Assembly (NCBI RefSeq): GCF_900091595.1
Contig: NZ_FMCW01000003.1
Span: forward strand, 62,001-126,000
DNA length: 64,000 nt
Direction of reading: 5' to 3'
Source of the DNA: Micromonospora haikouensis
GTDB lineage: Bacteria; Actinomycetota; Actinomycetes; Mycobacteriales; Micromonosporaceae
Positions 8,309 through 16,144 of the stretch are shown piece after piece (the stretch's first letter is position 1; every line of letters begins with the position of its first letter). Both the position numbers and the translations under genes were made by a program. The notes beneath the pieces are model-generated. The model saw only the letters and a list, made by a program, of their open reading frames with translations. It had not been told where the DNA came from and made no database searches.

Positions 8309-9066
8309 CCAGCCCCGGCTTCCTGCGGGTGCTCGCCGTCGACGACGAGCCGCCGGCGCTGGACGAGCTGGCGTACCACCTGCGGGCCGACCCCCGGGTG
8401 GCCCGGCTGCACACGGCGGGCGACGCCACCGAGGCGCTGCGGGTGCTCCGCGACGCCGACGTGGACGTGGTGTTCCTCGACATCCGGATGCCCGGCCTCG
8501 ACGGGATGGAGCTGGCCCGGGTGCTGCGCCGGTTCGCCCGGCCCCCGGCGATCGTCTTCGTCACCGCGTACGACGACGGGGCGGTGGACGCGTTCGACCT
8601 GGGCGCGACGGACTACGTGCGCAAGCCGGTGCGGGCGGAACGGCTGGCCGAGTCGCTGCGCCGGGTCATCGGCTCCCGGGTGGTCGCCACGCATCCGGCG
8701 GCGCTGGCCCGCGCCGAGGAGGACCCGACGATCCCGATCGAGCTGGCGGGGACGACGCGGATGCTGCCCCGTTCGGCGGTGCGCTGGGTGGAGGCGCAGG
8801 GCGACTACGCCCGGCTGCACACCGCCGACGGCTCCCACCTGGTGCGGGTGTCGCTGGCCACCCTCGCCGAGCGCTGGGCCGACGCCGGGTTCGTCCGCAT
8901 CCACCGGTCGTACCTGGTGCAGCTCAAGCTCATCGCCGAGCTGCGGCTGGTCAACTCCGGGTACGTGGTGGTGATCGACTCGGCGGAGCTGCCGGTGAGC
9001 CGCCGGCACACCCGGGAGCTGAAGGACAAGCTGGTGCGCGCCGCCAAGCAGGACTGGAACCGCTGA
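8305..9066 (+). CDS. LytTR-family response regulator
   Basis: The 253-residue regulator has a receiver domain with the phospho-acceptor Asp in VVFLDIRMPGLDG (about residue 59) and KP in YVRKPVRAE. A LytTR DNA-binding domain follows at about residues 145-250 (WVEAQGDYARLHT, FVRIHRSYLV, LPVSRRHTRELK). LytTR domains bind pairs of short direct repeats about 21 bp apart. Such a pair lies upstream of the second symporter operon (19762-19793). The GTG start overlaps the kinase stop. Together they probably control transport genes nearby. Confidence 0.9.
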   Translation: MTSPGFLRVLAVDDEPPALDELAYHLRADPRVARLHTAGDATEALRVLRDADVDVVFLDIRMPGLDGMELARVLRRFARPPAIVFVTAYDDGAVDAFDLGATDYVRKPVRAERLAESLRRVIGSRVVATHPAALARAEEDPTIPIELAGTTRMLPRSAVRWVEAQGDYARLHTADGSHLVRVSLATLAERWADAGFVRIHRSYLVQLKLIAELRLVNSGYVVVIDSAELPVSRRHTRELKDKLVRAAKQDWNR

Positions 9067-9085
9067 CGCAGTCTGGTCGGCCAGG

Positions 9086-9183
9086 TTGTCCACAGCGCTC
9101 GTCCACGAGTTATCCACCGGGTTATCCACAGGTGTGGAGAGTTCTCCACAGGTTGTTCACAACGCTCCCCACCGATCTCCACA
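9086..9183. promoter_or_regulatory. Cluster of DnaA-box-like 9-mers over a promoter
   Basis: In the 140-bp gap before the OmpR-type gene, exact or near DnaA boxes are arrayed at about one helical turn. They are TTGTCCACA 9086-9094, TCGTCCACG 9099, TTATCCACC 9110, TTATCCACA 9122-9130, TGTGGAGAG 9133 (reverse), TTCTCCACA 9142, TTGTTCACA 9153 and ATCTCCACA 9175. A -10 TACAGT (9193-9198) lies 8 nt before ATG 9207, so the array covers the promoter. Neither dnaA nor dnaN is nearby, so this is not the usual oriC. Confidence 0.75.
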
Positions 9184-9206
9184 GCCGCTGCCTACAGTCA
9201 GCTGCC

Positions 9207-9917
9207 ATGAGGGAACGCAGGATCCTGGTGGTCGAGGACGAGCGGACGATCGCCGAGTCGGTCGCCGCCCGGCTGCGGGCCGAGGGATTCACGGTGGAGA
9301 CCGCCGGGGACGGCCCCACGGCGGTCGCCCGGTTCCGGGCGTGGCAGCCCGACCTCGTCGTACTCGACGTGATGCTGCCCGGCTTCGACGGCCTGGAGGT
9401 GTGCCGGCGGATCCAGGCCGGGCCGCCCGACGCCACGGCGGCGGTCCGCGCCCACCGGCCGGTGCCGGTCCTCATGCTCACCGCCCGCGACGACGAGACC
9501 GACCTGCTGGTCGGGCTGGCCGTCGGCGCGGACGACTACCTCACCAAGCCGTTCTCGCTGCGCGAGCTGGCCGCCCGGGTGCACGTGCTGCTGCGCCGGG
9601 TCGAGCGGGCGGCGGCCGCCGCGCCCGCCGCGCTCACGGTCGGCGACGTGGAGATCAACCAGGCCGAACGTCGGGTGTCGCGGGCCGGCGTCGAGGTGCA
9701 CCTGACGCCCATCGAGTTCGACCTGCTGGTGCACCTGGCCGGCCGACCGCGCACGGTGCTGCCCCGGGAGCGGCTGCTCGCCGACGTCTGGGGCTGGGCC
9801 GAGGGCTCCGGCACCCGCACCGTGGACAGCCACGTCAAGGCCCTGCGACGCAAGCTCGGCGCGGATCTGATCCGCACCGTGCACGGCGTCGGGTACGCGC
9901 TGGAGGTCCAGCCGTGA
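9207..9917 (+). CDS. OmpR/PhoB-family response regulator
   Basis: The 236-residue regulator has a receiver domain (phospho-acceptor Asp in LVVLDVMLPGFDG, about residue 54; TARDDETD; YLTKPFSLREL). Its winged-helix DNA-binding domain is at about 135-236 (HLTPIEFDLLVHLAGRPRTV and the recognition-helix region RTVDSHVKALRRKLG). Its GTGA overlap with the following kinase makes a two-component operon. The promoter is embedded in the DnaA-box-like array, which suggests expression tied to replication or to DnaA level. The target genes are unknown; the downstream DUF4173 gene is a candidate. Confidence 0.92.
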   Translation: MRERRILVVEDERTIAESVAARLRAEGFTVETAGDGPTAVARFRAWQPDLVVLDVMLPGFDGLEVCRRIQAGPPDATAAVRAHRPVPVLMLTARDDETDLLVGLAVGADDYLTKPFSLRELAARVHVLLRRVERAAAAAPAALTVGDVEINQAERRVSRAGVEVHLTPIEFDLLVHLAGRPRTVLPRERLLADVWGWAEGSGTRTVDSHVKALRRKLGADLIRTVHGVGYALEVQP

Positions 9918-10972
9918 CCGACCGCCTCGTGACCTGGCTCAACAAGGTGCTGCCCCGCCCGCTCGACCCGGTCCGCTCGATCAAGGTGAAGCTCGGCCTG
10001 CTGCTGGTCGCGTCGGGTGCCGCCGGGATGGGCTACTTCTGGTGGGCCATCGGCTGGCTGCCGCCGATGACCTCGCTGACCGCGATCGGCCTGGCCCTGC
10101 TCACGTCGCAGGTGCTGGCGCACGGGATGACCTCCCCGCTGCGCGAGATGACCGCGGCGGCGGGGGCGATGGCCCGGGGCGACTACTCCCGGCGGGTGCG
10201 GGCCACCTCGCGCGACGAGGTGGGCGAGCTGGCCCACGCGTTCAACAAGATGGCCGCCGACCTCGCCGCCGCCGACCAGCGTCGGCGGGAGCTGATCGCG
10301 AACGTCTCGCACGAGCTGCGTACCCCGATCACCGCGCTGCGGGCGGTGCTGGAGAACCTGGTCGACGGGGTCGCGCCCACCGAGCCGGCCGCGCTGCGGA
10401 CCGCGCTGGCCCAGACGGAGCGGCTCGGCCACCTCGTCGCGGACCTGCTGGACCTGTCCCGGTTGGACGCCGGGGTGGTGCCGCTGCGCCGGGTGCGGAT
10501 CGACCTGGTCGACTTCCTCGGCGAGGCGGTGGAGCACGCGGCGGCGACGTCCGCCGGGGTCGGGCGCGACGTCCGGTTCCGGCTCCGCCCGCCGACGGCC
10601 CCGCTGACCGGGTACGCGGACCCGGGGCGGCTCCACCAGGTCTTCGCGAACCTCCTGGACAACGCCGCCCGGCACAGCCCGCCGGGCGGGACGGTGCTGG
10701 TCAGCGCGGCGGAACGCGACGGCCGGCTGCACTTCGAGGTGGCCGACGAGGGAGACGGCATCCCGGTCGAGGAGCGGTCCCGGGTGTTCGAGCGGTTCAC
10801 CCGGGGCGACCGGTCACCCGGCGGCGGCACCGGCCTGGGGCTGGCCATCGCGCGCTGGGTGGTGGAGCTGCACGGCGGCACGATCGCCGTCCTCGATCCG
10901 CACCCGGAGTCGCCCGGCGCACCCCCGGGCTGCCGCATCCGGGTCACCCTCCCGACCACCGCCCCGCTCTGA
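9914..10972 (+). CDS. HisKA sensor histidine kinase with HAMP domain
   Basis: The 352-residue kinase has two hydrophobic segments near residues 26-75, with almost no extracytoplasmic loop, then a HAMP domain (about 72-122). The HisKA site is VSHELRTPITAL (His about 133). The HATPase domain has the N box FANLLDNAARHS, ADEGDGIP and GTGLGLAIARW. The short sensor region suggests it reads the membrane or an intramembrane partner. It is the cognate kinase of the OmpR-type regulator with which it overlaps by 4 nt. Confidence 0.92.
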   Translation: MTDRLVTWLNKVLPRPLDPVRSIKVKLGLLLVASGAAGMGYFWWAIGWLPPMTSLTAIGLALLTSQVLAHGMTSPLREMTAAAGAMARGDYSRRVRATSRDEVGELAHAFNKMAADLAAADQRRRELIANVSHELRTPITALRAVLENLVDGVAPTEPAALRTALAQTERLGHLVADLLDLSRLDAGVVPLRRVRIDLVDFLGEAVEHAAATSAGVGRDVRFRLRPPTAPLTGYADPGRLHQVFANLLDNAARHSPPGGTVLVSAAERDGRLHFEVADEGDGIPVEERSRVFERFTRGDRSPGGGTGLGLAIARWVVELHGGTIAVLDPHPESPGAPPGCRIRVTLPTTAPL

Positions 10973-10992
10973 CCCGGTCTCTTCCGCTCTTC

Positions 10993-11029
10993 TCCCTTCC
11001 CGGCCCGACTTGTCCCTTCCCGGCCCGAC
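10993..11029 (+). repeat. 17-bp tandem repeat in the DUF4173 leader
   Basis: TCCCTTCCCGGCCCGAC occurs at 10993-11009 and again at 11013-11029, an exact repeat with 20-bp period. It ends a few bases before the GAGGAG ribosome site of the DUF4173 gene. It may be an operator for the upstream OmpR-type regulator (such sites are commonly tandem) or a slippage product. Confidence 0.7.
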
Positions 11030-11041
11030 CGAGGAGTCACC

Positions 11042-12601
11042 ATGCCTGTTGCACCCCAACCCGCCGCGAGATCTTGGTACGAAACGGCCCCCATGGGGGC
11101 AGACTCGTACCAAGATCTGAAGGCGTCGGGGGCGACAAGCGGTGCTCGGCCTGTCGTGCTCGGCGCGGTGGCCGGTGCCGCCGTCGTCGCGGCGACGGTC
11201 GTCCCGCTCGACCGCCCCGGCCTCGGTTGGCCGCTCGCCACGCTCGTCGCCACGGCCGCCCTGGTGACGGCGGCCCGCGCCAAGTCCACCCCAACCGGGG
11301 ACGCAGCGGGGGTGGCCCGTCCCGACGCCACGGGGGCGCCGGGGCGGGCCGCCCGGCTGGCCTGGGCCGCCGCGACGATCGCCCTCGTCTCGGTCGGGTA
11401 CGTCCGGGCCGCCGGCTGGCTCTTCGCGCTCTGCCTGCTCGCCGCCGTGGTCACCGGAGCGCTCGCCGTGGTGGGCGCCCGGACGCCGCTCGGCATGCTG
11501 GCCGCCGTCGCGCTGACCCCGGCCGCCCCGTTCCGGGCGCTGCCCTGGGCGGTACGGGGTGCGCGCCGCGTCGGCCCGGCCGCCTCGACGCTGCGGCGCG
11601 CGCTCGCCACCGGCGCCGCCTCGGTGGGACTGCTCCTCGTCTTCGGCCTGCTGCTCGCCTCCGCCGACGCGGTCTTCGCGGACCTGCTCACCGGCGCGCT
11701 GCCCGAGGTCGGCGTCGGCGGGGCGGTCGGCTGGCTGTTCCGCGTCGCCCTGGTCGGTGGCGGGCTGCTCGGCGCGGCGTACCTGGTGATCGCGCCGGCC
11801 GACCTGGACAGGCTGCGGGTCGCCCCGGCCCGGTCCGTGCGCCGGCTGGAGTGGGCCGTGCCGCTGGCCCTGCTCGACGCGCTGTTCGCCGCGTTCGTGC
11901 TGGTGCAGCTCGCCGTGCTGTTCGGCGGCTCCGCGCACGTGCTGCGCACCGCCGGCCTCAGCTACGCCCAGTACGCCCGCGGCGGGTTCTGGCAGCTGCT
12001 CGCGGTCTCCGCGCTGACCCTGCTGGTGATCGCCGGGGCGGCCCGCTGGGCCCCCCGCGCCACCCGAGCCGACCGGGTCCTCGTCCGGGTCCTGCTCGGC
12101 ACGCTCACCGCGCTCAGCCTGGTCGTCGTCGCCTCGGCGCTGTATCGGATGCAGGTCTACGCCGACGCGTACGGGGCGACCCGGCTGCGCCTGGTGGTGG
12201 CCGCCGTCGAACTGTGGCTCGGGGCCCTGTTCGTGCTGGTCGGGGTGGCCGTGCTGCTGCTGCGGGCGGGGCGGCTGCCCGTGCTGGTGGTGGGCACGGC
12301 GGTGCTCGCCCTGCTCGGGCTGGCCGCGGTGAACCCGGACCGGCTGATCGCCGAACGCAACGTCGACCGGCACCGGCAGACCGGCCGGATCGACGTGTCG
12401 TACCTGTCGGGGCTGTCGGCCGACGCGGTGCCGGCGCTGACCCGGCTGCCCGAGCCGCTGCGCTCCTGCGCGCTGCGGGCCCTCGCCGGCACGTTGCCGG
12501 CCGATGGTGCCTGGACGGCCAACCTGGGCCGGGCGACCGCCCGCGACCTGCTCGCGGCGGGACCGATCGGCGCGCCGGCCGTCGACTGCGGGAACCGGTG
12601 A
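11042..12601 (+). CDS. DUF4173/DUF4153 multi-pass membrane protein
   Basis: The 519-residue protein has about ten hydrophobic segments. It ends in the conserved signature NPDRLIAERNVDRH, then RIDVSYLSGLSADAVPAL, typical of the DUF4173 family. The role is unknown. The start at ATG 11042 is backed by GAGGAG five bases upstream. As a result the palindromic repeat at 11069-11118 is read through in frame as residues 10-26 (RSWYETAPMGADSYQDL), in the cytoplasmic lead before the first membrane segment. It lies directly behind a two-component operon and may be its target or part of the same transcript. Confidence 0.88.
   Translation: MPVAPQPAARSWYETAPMGADSYQDLKASGATSGARPVVLGAVAGAAVVAATVVPLDRPGLGWPLATLVATAALVTAARAKSTPTGDAAGVARPDATGAPGRAARLAWAAATIALVSVGYVRAAGWLFALCLLAAVVTGALAVVGARTPLGMLAAVALTPAAPFRALPWAVRGARRVGPAASTLRRALATGAASVGLLLVFGLLLASADAVFADLLTGALPEVGVGGAVGWLFRVALVGGGLLGAAYLVIAPADLDRLRVAPARSVRRLEWAVPLALLDALFAAFVLVQLAVLFGGSAHVLRTAGLSYAQYARGGFWQLLAVSALTLLVIAGAARWAPRATRADRVLVRVLLGTLTALSLVVVASALYRMQVYADAYGATRLRLVVAAVELWLGALFVLVGVAVLLLRAGRLPVLVVGTAVLALLGLAAVNPDRLIAERNVDRHRQTGRIDVSYLSGLSADAVPALTRLPEPLRSCALRALAGTLPADGAWTANLGRATARDLLAAGPIGAPAVDCGNR
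11069..11118. repeat. Palindromic repeat, family P, copy 2, in frame inside a gene
   Basis: Arms AGATCTTGGTACGA (from 11069) and CGTACCAAGATCT (11106-11118) flank GCCCCCATGGGGGC. The 50 bp have no stop codon in the reading frame of the DUF4173 gene and add 17 residues near its N-terminus. Copies 1 and 3 have the opposite orientation and lie outside genes. Confidence 0.85.
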
Positions 12602-12634
12602 ACCGGGGCGATGCGCCCAGCGGCCACACCGGTC

Positions 12635-12662
12635 TTGACATTCCCACCGATCGGGCCAGACT
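12635..12662 (+). promoter_or_regulatory. Promoter of the first DUF485-like/symporter operon
   Basis: A consensus -35 TTGACA (12635-12640) is followed after 16 bp by a -10 CAGACT (12657-12662). GTG 12669 lies 6 nt further on, so the mRNA is probably leaderless. It is one of the clearest housekeeping-type promoters in the window. Confidence 0.6.
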
Positions 12663-12668
12663 GCCGGG

Positions 12669-13136
12669 GTGGCCGCACCCGACGACCCCGCACCGGCACC
12701 TCGGGCACCGGCCCGGGACGAGACGCCGGGCGGCACCCCGGGCCAGGCGACAGGCGCAGCGCCGACCGCGCCCGGCCGGACCCGGATCGTGCTGGCCGAG
12801 GTGTCCCGCCGGGAGCCCGACGCCGACCGGGCCCGCGCCGAGCTGGCCCAGCAGACCCGGGTCGGCGAGGCGCTGGTCCGGGGCCTGGTGCGGGCCCAGC
12901 TCGCCCTGGCGCTGCGGCTGAGCCTGGTGGTGCTGATCGGCCTGGGCGGCCTGCCCTGGCTGTTCGCCATCGCGCCCTCCGTGGGGCGGGTCACCGTGTT
13001 CGGCATCAACCTGCCCTGGCTGCTGCTGGGGCTGGTCTCCTTCCCGTTCCTCATCGCCGTCGGCTGGGCGTACGTGTGGCTCGCCGAGCGCAACGAGCAG
13101 GACTTCACCGACCTGGTCCAGCGGCCGGAGCGCTGA
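12669..13136 (+). CDS. DUF485-like small membrane protein
   Basis: The 155-residue protein has a Pro/Ala-rich cytoplasmic lead of about 40 residues and a charged helix. Two membrane spans follow (about 77-100 and 115-140), then a short charged tail. The two-span layout, and a sodium:solute symporter starting 1 nt after its stop, match the YjcH/ActP arrangement. In that arrangement the small protein is presumed to assist the transporter. The sequence is diverged from the second copy at 19888, so the DUF485 label is by context and topology. Confidence 0.7.
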   Translation: MAAPDDPAPAPRAPARDETPGGTPGQATGAAPTAPGRTRIVLAEVSRREPDADRARAELAQQTRVGEALVRGLVRAQLALALRLSLVVLIGLGGLPWLFAIAPSVGRVTVFGINLPWLLLGLVSFPFLIAVGWAYVWLAERNEQDFTDLVQRPER

Positions 13137-13137
13137 G

Positions 13138-14796
13138 ATGGGCAACGGGTACGTCGTCCCCGCGATCGTCGCGGTCACCCTGGTCACGGTCGGGATCGGC
13201 TTCTACGGGCTGCGGCTGGCCCGGACCACCTCCGACTTCCTCGTCGCCTCCCGCTCGGTCAGCCCGACCTGGAACGCCGCCGCGATCGGCGGGGAGTACC
13301 TGTCGGCGGCGAGCTTCCTGGGCGTGGCTGGGCTGATCCTCAAGTACGGCGTGGACGTGCTCTGGTACCCCGTCGGCTTCGCCGCCGGCTACCTGGCCCT
13401 GCTGCTGTTCGTGGCCGCGCCGTTGCGCCGCTCCGGTGCGTTCACCCTGCCGGACTTCTGCGAGGTGCGGCTCGGGTCGCGGCGGTTGCGTACCCTCGCC
13501 ACCGCCTTCGTGATCTTCATCGGCTGGCTGTACCTCGTGCCGCAGCTGCAGGGGGCGGGGCTGACCCTGGCCACGCTGACCGGGGCGGCGTACCCGGTCG
13601 GTGCGCTCGTGGTGGCGGTGGTGGTCACCGCGAACGTGGCGCTGGGCGGGATGCGGGCCATCACCTTCGTCCAGGCGTTCCAGTACTGGCTGAAGCTGAC
13701 CGCGCTCGCCGTACCCGCGATCTTCCTGGTGTTGCAGTGGCAGGCCGACGCCCGCCCGGCGGTGACCCCGCCCGACGGGCCGGCGTTCCGGACCGCGACC
13801 ACCGTCGTGGTCGAGCACCGCGCGACCCTCACCCTCCCCGACGGCGACATCCGCGAGGTACGCCCCGGCGACCGGCTCGACTTCGCCGCCGGCGACCCGG
13901 TGCCGCAGGTCTCCGGCACGGCCACCGACGCCGCGGACTGGCTGCTGCCCAGCGCCGCCGGGGACGACGACCGGGGGCTGTTCGCCACGTACTCGCTGAT
14001 CCTGGCCACGTTCCTGGGCACCATGGGGCTGCCGCACGTGCTCGTGCGGTTCTACACCAACCCCGACGGGGCGGCGGCCCGGCGCACCACGCTGGTGGTG
14101 CTGGCCCTGGTCGGCGTGTTCTACCTGCTGCCCACCCTCTACGGGGTGCTGGGCCGCATCTACACCCCGCAGTTGCTGGTGACCGGGCAGACCGACGCGG
14201 TGGTGGTGCTGCTGCCCGGCGCGGCGCTCGGCGACGGCCTGACCGGCCGGCTGCTCGCCGCGCTCGTCGCCGCCGGGGCGTTCGCCGCGTTCCTGTCGAC
14301 GTCGTCCGGGCTGCTCACCAGCGTCGCCGGGGTGATCTCCACGGACGTGCTGGGGCGGGGCTCGGTGCGCGGCTTCCGGCTGGCCACGGTCATCGCGGGC
14401 GGGGTGCCGGCGGCACTCGCGCTGAACGTGTCGGGGATGGACGTCTCCCAGGTGGTCGGGCTGGCCTTCGCCGTCGCCGCGTCCAGCTTCTGCCCGCTGC
14501 TGGTGCTCGGCATCTGGTGGCGGGGGCTGACCGACGTGGGGGCCGCCGCCGGGGTACTGGCCGGCGGCGGGGCGGCGATCGGGGCGGTGCTGGTCACGGT
14601 GCTCGGCCCGCCGCTGTCCGGCTGGCCGGCCACGCTGACCGCGCAGCCGGCGGCGTGGACGGTGCCGCTCGCGTTCACGGTGATGATCGCGGTGTCGGTG
14701 GCGTCCCGACGGCGGTTGCCGGCCGACGTGGCCGGCACCATGCTGCGCCTGCACTCCCCCGAGGCGCTCCGCTCCGAAGGAAGGGCCCCTTCTTAA
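13138..14796 (+). CDS. Sodium:solute symporter (acetate/carboxylate type)
   Basis: The 552-residue carrier is of the SSS family, with about 13 membrane spans. ISGG-type motifs AAIGGEYLSAASFLGVAG (span 2) and the sodium-site region LPHVLVRFYTNP are typical of ActP/MctC-like carriers of acetate, pyruvate or propionate. A soluble insertion of about 75 residues (around residues 205-275, rich in Thr, Asp and Gly) sits between spans and is absent from the second paralogue. The final codons and stop (GRAPS, TAA) lie inside repeat family G at 14777. This suggests the insertion changed the C-terminus. It is coupled to the small gene upstream. Confidence 0.9.
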   Translation: MGNGYVVPAIVAVTLVTVGIGFYGLRLARTTSDFLVASRSVSPTWNAAAIGGEYLSAASFLGVAGLILKYGVDVLWYPVGFAAGYLALLLFVAAPLRRSGAFTLPDFCEVRLGSRRLRTLATAFVIFIGWLYLVPQLQGAGLTLATLTGAAYPVGALVVAVVVTANVALGGMRAITFVQAFQYWLKLTALAVPAIFLVLQWQADARPAVTPPDGPAFRTATTVVVEHRATLTLPDGDIREVRPGDRLDFAAGDPVPQVSGTATDAADWLLPSAAGDDDRGLFATYSLILATFLGTMGLPHVLVRFYTNPDGAAARRTTLVVLALVGVFYLLPTLYGVLGRIYTPQLLVTGQTDAVVVLLPGAALGDGLTGRLLAALVAAGAFAAFLSTSSGLLTSVAGVISTDVLGRGSVRGFRLATVIAGGVPAALALNVSGMDVSQVVGLAFAVAASSFCPLLVLGIWWRGLTDVGAAAGVLAGGGAAIGAVLVTVLGPPLSGWPATLTAQPAAWTVPLAFTVMIAVSVASRRRLPADVAGTMLRLHSPEALRSEGRAPS

Positions 14797-14831
14797 CGCA
14801 TCCGGTAGAGAAGGGTCCCCCTCTCACACCC
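14777..14831. repeat. Repeat family G, two-hairpin form, copy 1
   Basis: The 55-bp unit AAGGAAGGGCCCC...TTAACGC...GTAGAGAAGGGTCCCC...TCTCACACCC recurs at 60617-60671 in the same orientation. It holds two short stems (GAAGGG-C-CCCTTC and GAGAAGGG-TC-CCCCTCTC). It overlaps the end of the symporter gene, provides its TAA, and lies between convergent genes, so it probably acts as a terminator. Confidence 0.85.
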
Positions 14832-14838
14832 TTGGCGC

Positions 14839-15246
14839 TCAGGTGGCGCTGACGACGGCGGTGACCTCGATCTCGATCAGCGCGTCGTCCCGGAACAGCT
14901 TCGACACCTCGACGGTCGTGCTGATCGGAAGATCACCGGTGAAGTACTTCCCGCGCACCGCCGCGTACTCGGCGCGGTGGGCCATGTCGTTGAGGTAGGT
15001 CCGGATGTTGATCACGTCGGCGAAGGTCGCGCCGTGCGCGGCGAGCAGTTGACCGACGATGTCCAGGGTCCGCTCGGCCTGCGCCGTCATGTCGCCCGGC
15101 CCGACGATGTCGCGGTTGTCGTCGTCGAGGGCGACCTGACCGGAGAGCACGAGAAGCGTGGCACCGCCGAGGCGCACCTCGGCGACCTGGGATTAGGGCC
15201 CTGCCGGGGCGGGCGCTCCGCTCGGGTTCACCAGTCTCGTCCGCAC
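14839..15246 (-). pseudogene. ridA: RidA family gene interrupted by a nonsense codon
   Basis: Read on the minus strand from GTG 15246, the frame encodes MRTRLVNPSGAPAPAGP, then TAA (15195-15193), then SQVAEVRLGGATLLVLSGQ and a full RidA body of the usual length (135 codons). RidA proteins have GPYSQ at this point, so the stop replaces the conserved Tyr. RidA removes reactive enamine/imine by-products of amino-acid metabolism. The rest of the frame is intact with SGQVALDD, RTYLND and EIEVTAV. A restart at GTG 15177 would lack the first strand of the fold. A sequencing error is possible. Confidence 0.75.
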
Positions 15247-15379
15247 TGTCCGCCACCTCGCACCGGGATCCGAAGAACGACCTTCGTCAACCTACCCGAG
15301 CCGCCTCCTGCCCGGGGAGGAGGCGCAGGTCGTCCCTGGGCGGGAGCGGTCGCTGGCCAGCGCCGGATACGGTCGGAAC

Positions 15380-16144
15380 ATGACTGATGAGCACTCCGCG
15401 CTCGCGCTGCGTGGCCTCGCCAAGCGGTTCGACGGCAAGGTGGCGGTGGCGGGCGTCGACCTCGACGTGCCGGCCGGCTCGTTCTACGGGCTGCTCGGCC
15501 CGAACGGGGCCGGCAAGACCACCACCCTGTCCATGGCGGTCGGGCTGCTGCGCCCCGACGCGGGAGGCGCCTGGGTGCTCGGGCACGACGTGTGGACCGA
15601 CCCGGTCCGGGCGAAGCAGCTCCTCGGCGTGATGCCCGACGGCGTACGGCTGTTCGACCGGCTCAGCGGGGCGGAGCTGCTGGCGTACCACGGTCTGTTG
15701 CGCGGCATGGACCCGGCGGTGGTCGACCAGCGCGCGGCGGAGCTGCTCGACGTGCTCGCCCTCGGCGACGCCGGCCGGACGCTGGTCGTGGACTACTCGG
15801 CGGGCATGAAGAAGAAGATCGGCCTGGCCTGCGCGCTGCTGCACGGGCCCCGGCTGCTGGTGCTCGACGAGCCGTTCGAGGCGGTCGACCCGGTGTCGGC
15901 GGCCCTGATCCGGGACATCCTGCACCGGTACGTCGTCGGCGGCGGGACGGTCATCTTCTCCAGCCACGTCATGGAGGTCGTCGAGCGGCTCTGCTCGCAC
16001 GTCGCGATCCTCGCCGAGGGGACGATCAAGCGGGTCGGCACGCTCGACGAGGTGCGCGGCGACCGCTCGCTGGAGGACGTGTTCGTCGAGGTGGTCGGCG
16101 GGCGCACAGCGACGGGCGAGGAGCTGGCGTGGCTGTCCCGGTGA
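15380..16144 (+). CDS. ABC transporter ATP-binding protein
   Basis: The 254-residue ATPase of an exporter-type ABC system has Walker A GPNGAGKTTT (about 40-49), a signature region YSAGMKKKIGLA in place of LSGGQ, Walker B LLVLDEPFEAVD and a switch His in IFSSHVMEVVE. The substrate is unknown. A -10 TACGGT (15368-15373) lies 6 nt before ATG 15380, so the gene is probably leaderless. The permease gene overlaps its stop, making a two-gene exporter operon. Confidence 0.92.
   Translation: MTDEHSALALRGLAKRFDGKVAVAGVDLDVPAGSFYGLLGPNGAGKTTTLSMAVGLLRPDAGGAWVLGHDVWTDPVRAKQLLGVMPDGVRLFDRLSGAELLAYHGLLRGMDPAVVDQRAAELLDVLALGDAGRTLVVDYSAGMKKKIGLACALLHGPRLLVLDEPFEAVDPVSAALIRDILHRYVVGGGTVIFSSHVMEVVERLCSHVAILAEGTIKRVGTLDEVRGDRSLEDVFVEVVGGRTATGEELAWLSR

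Noticed and set aside
9086..9183. Chromosomal replication origin
   Set aside because: Despite DnaA-box-like sites there is no dnaA, dnaN, gyrB or recF nearby and no AT-rich unwinding region.
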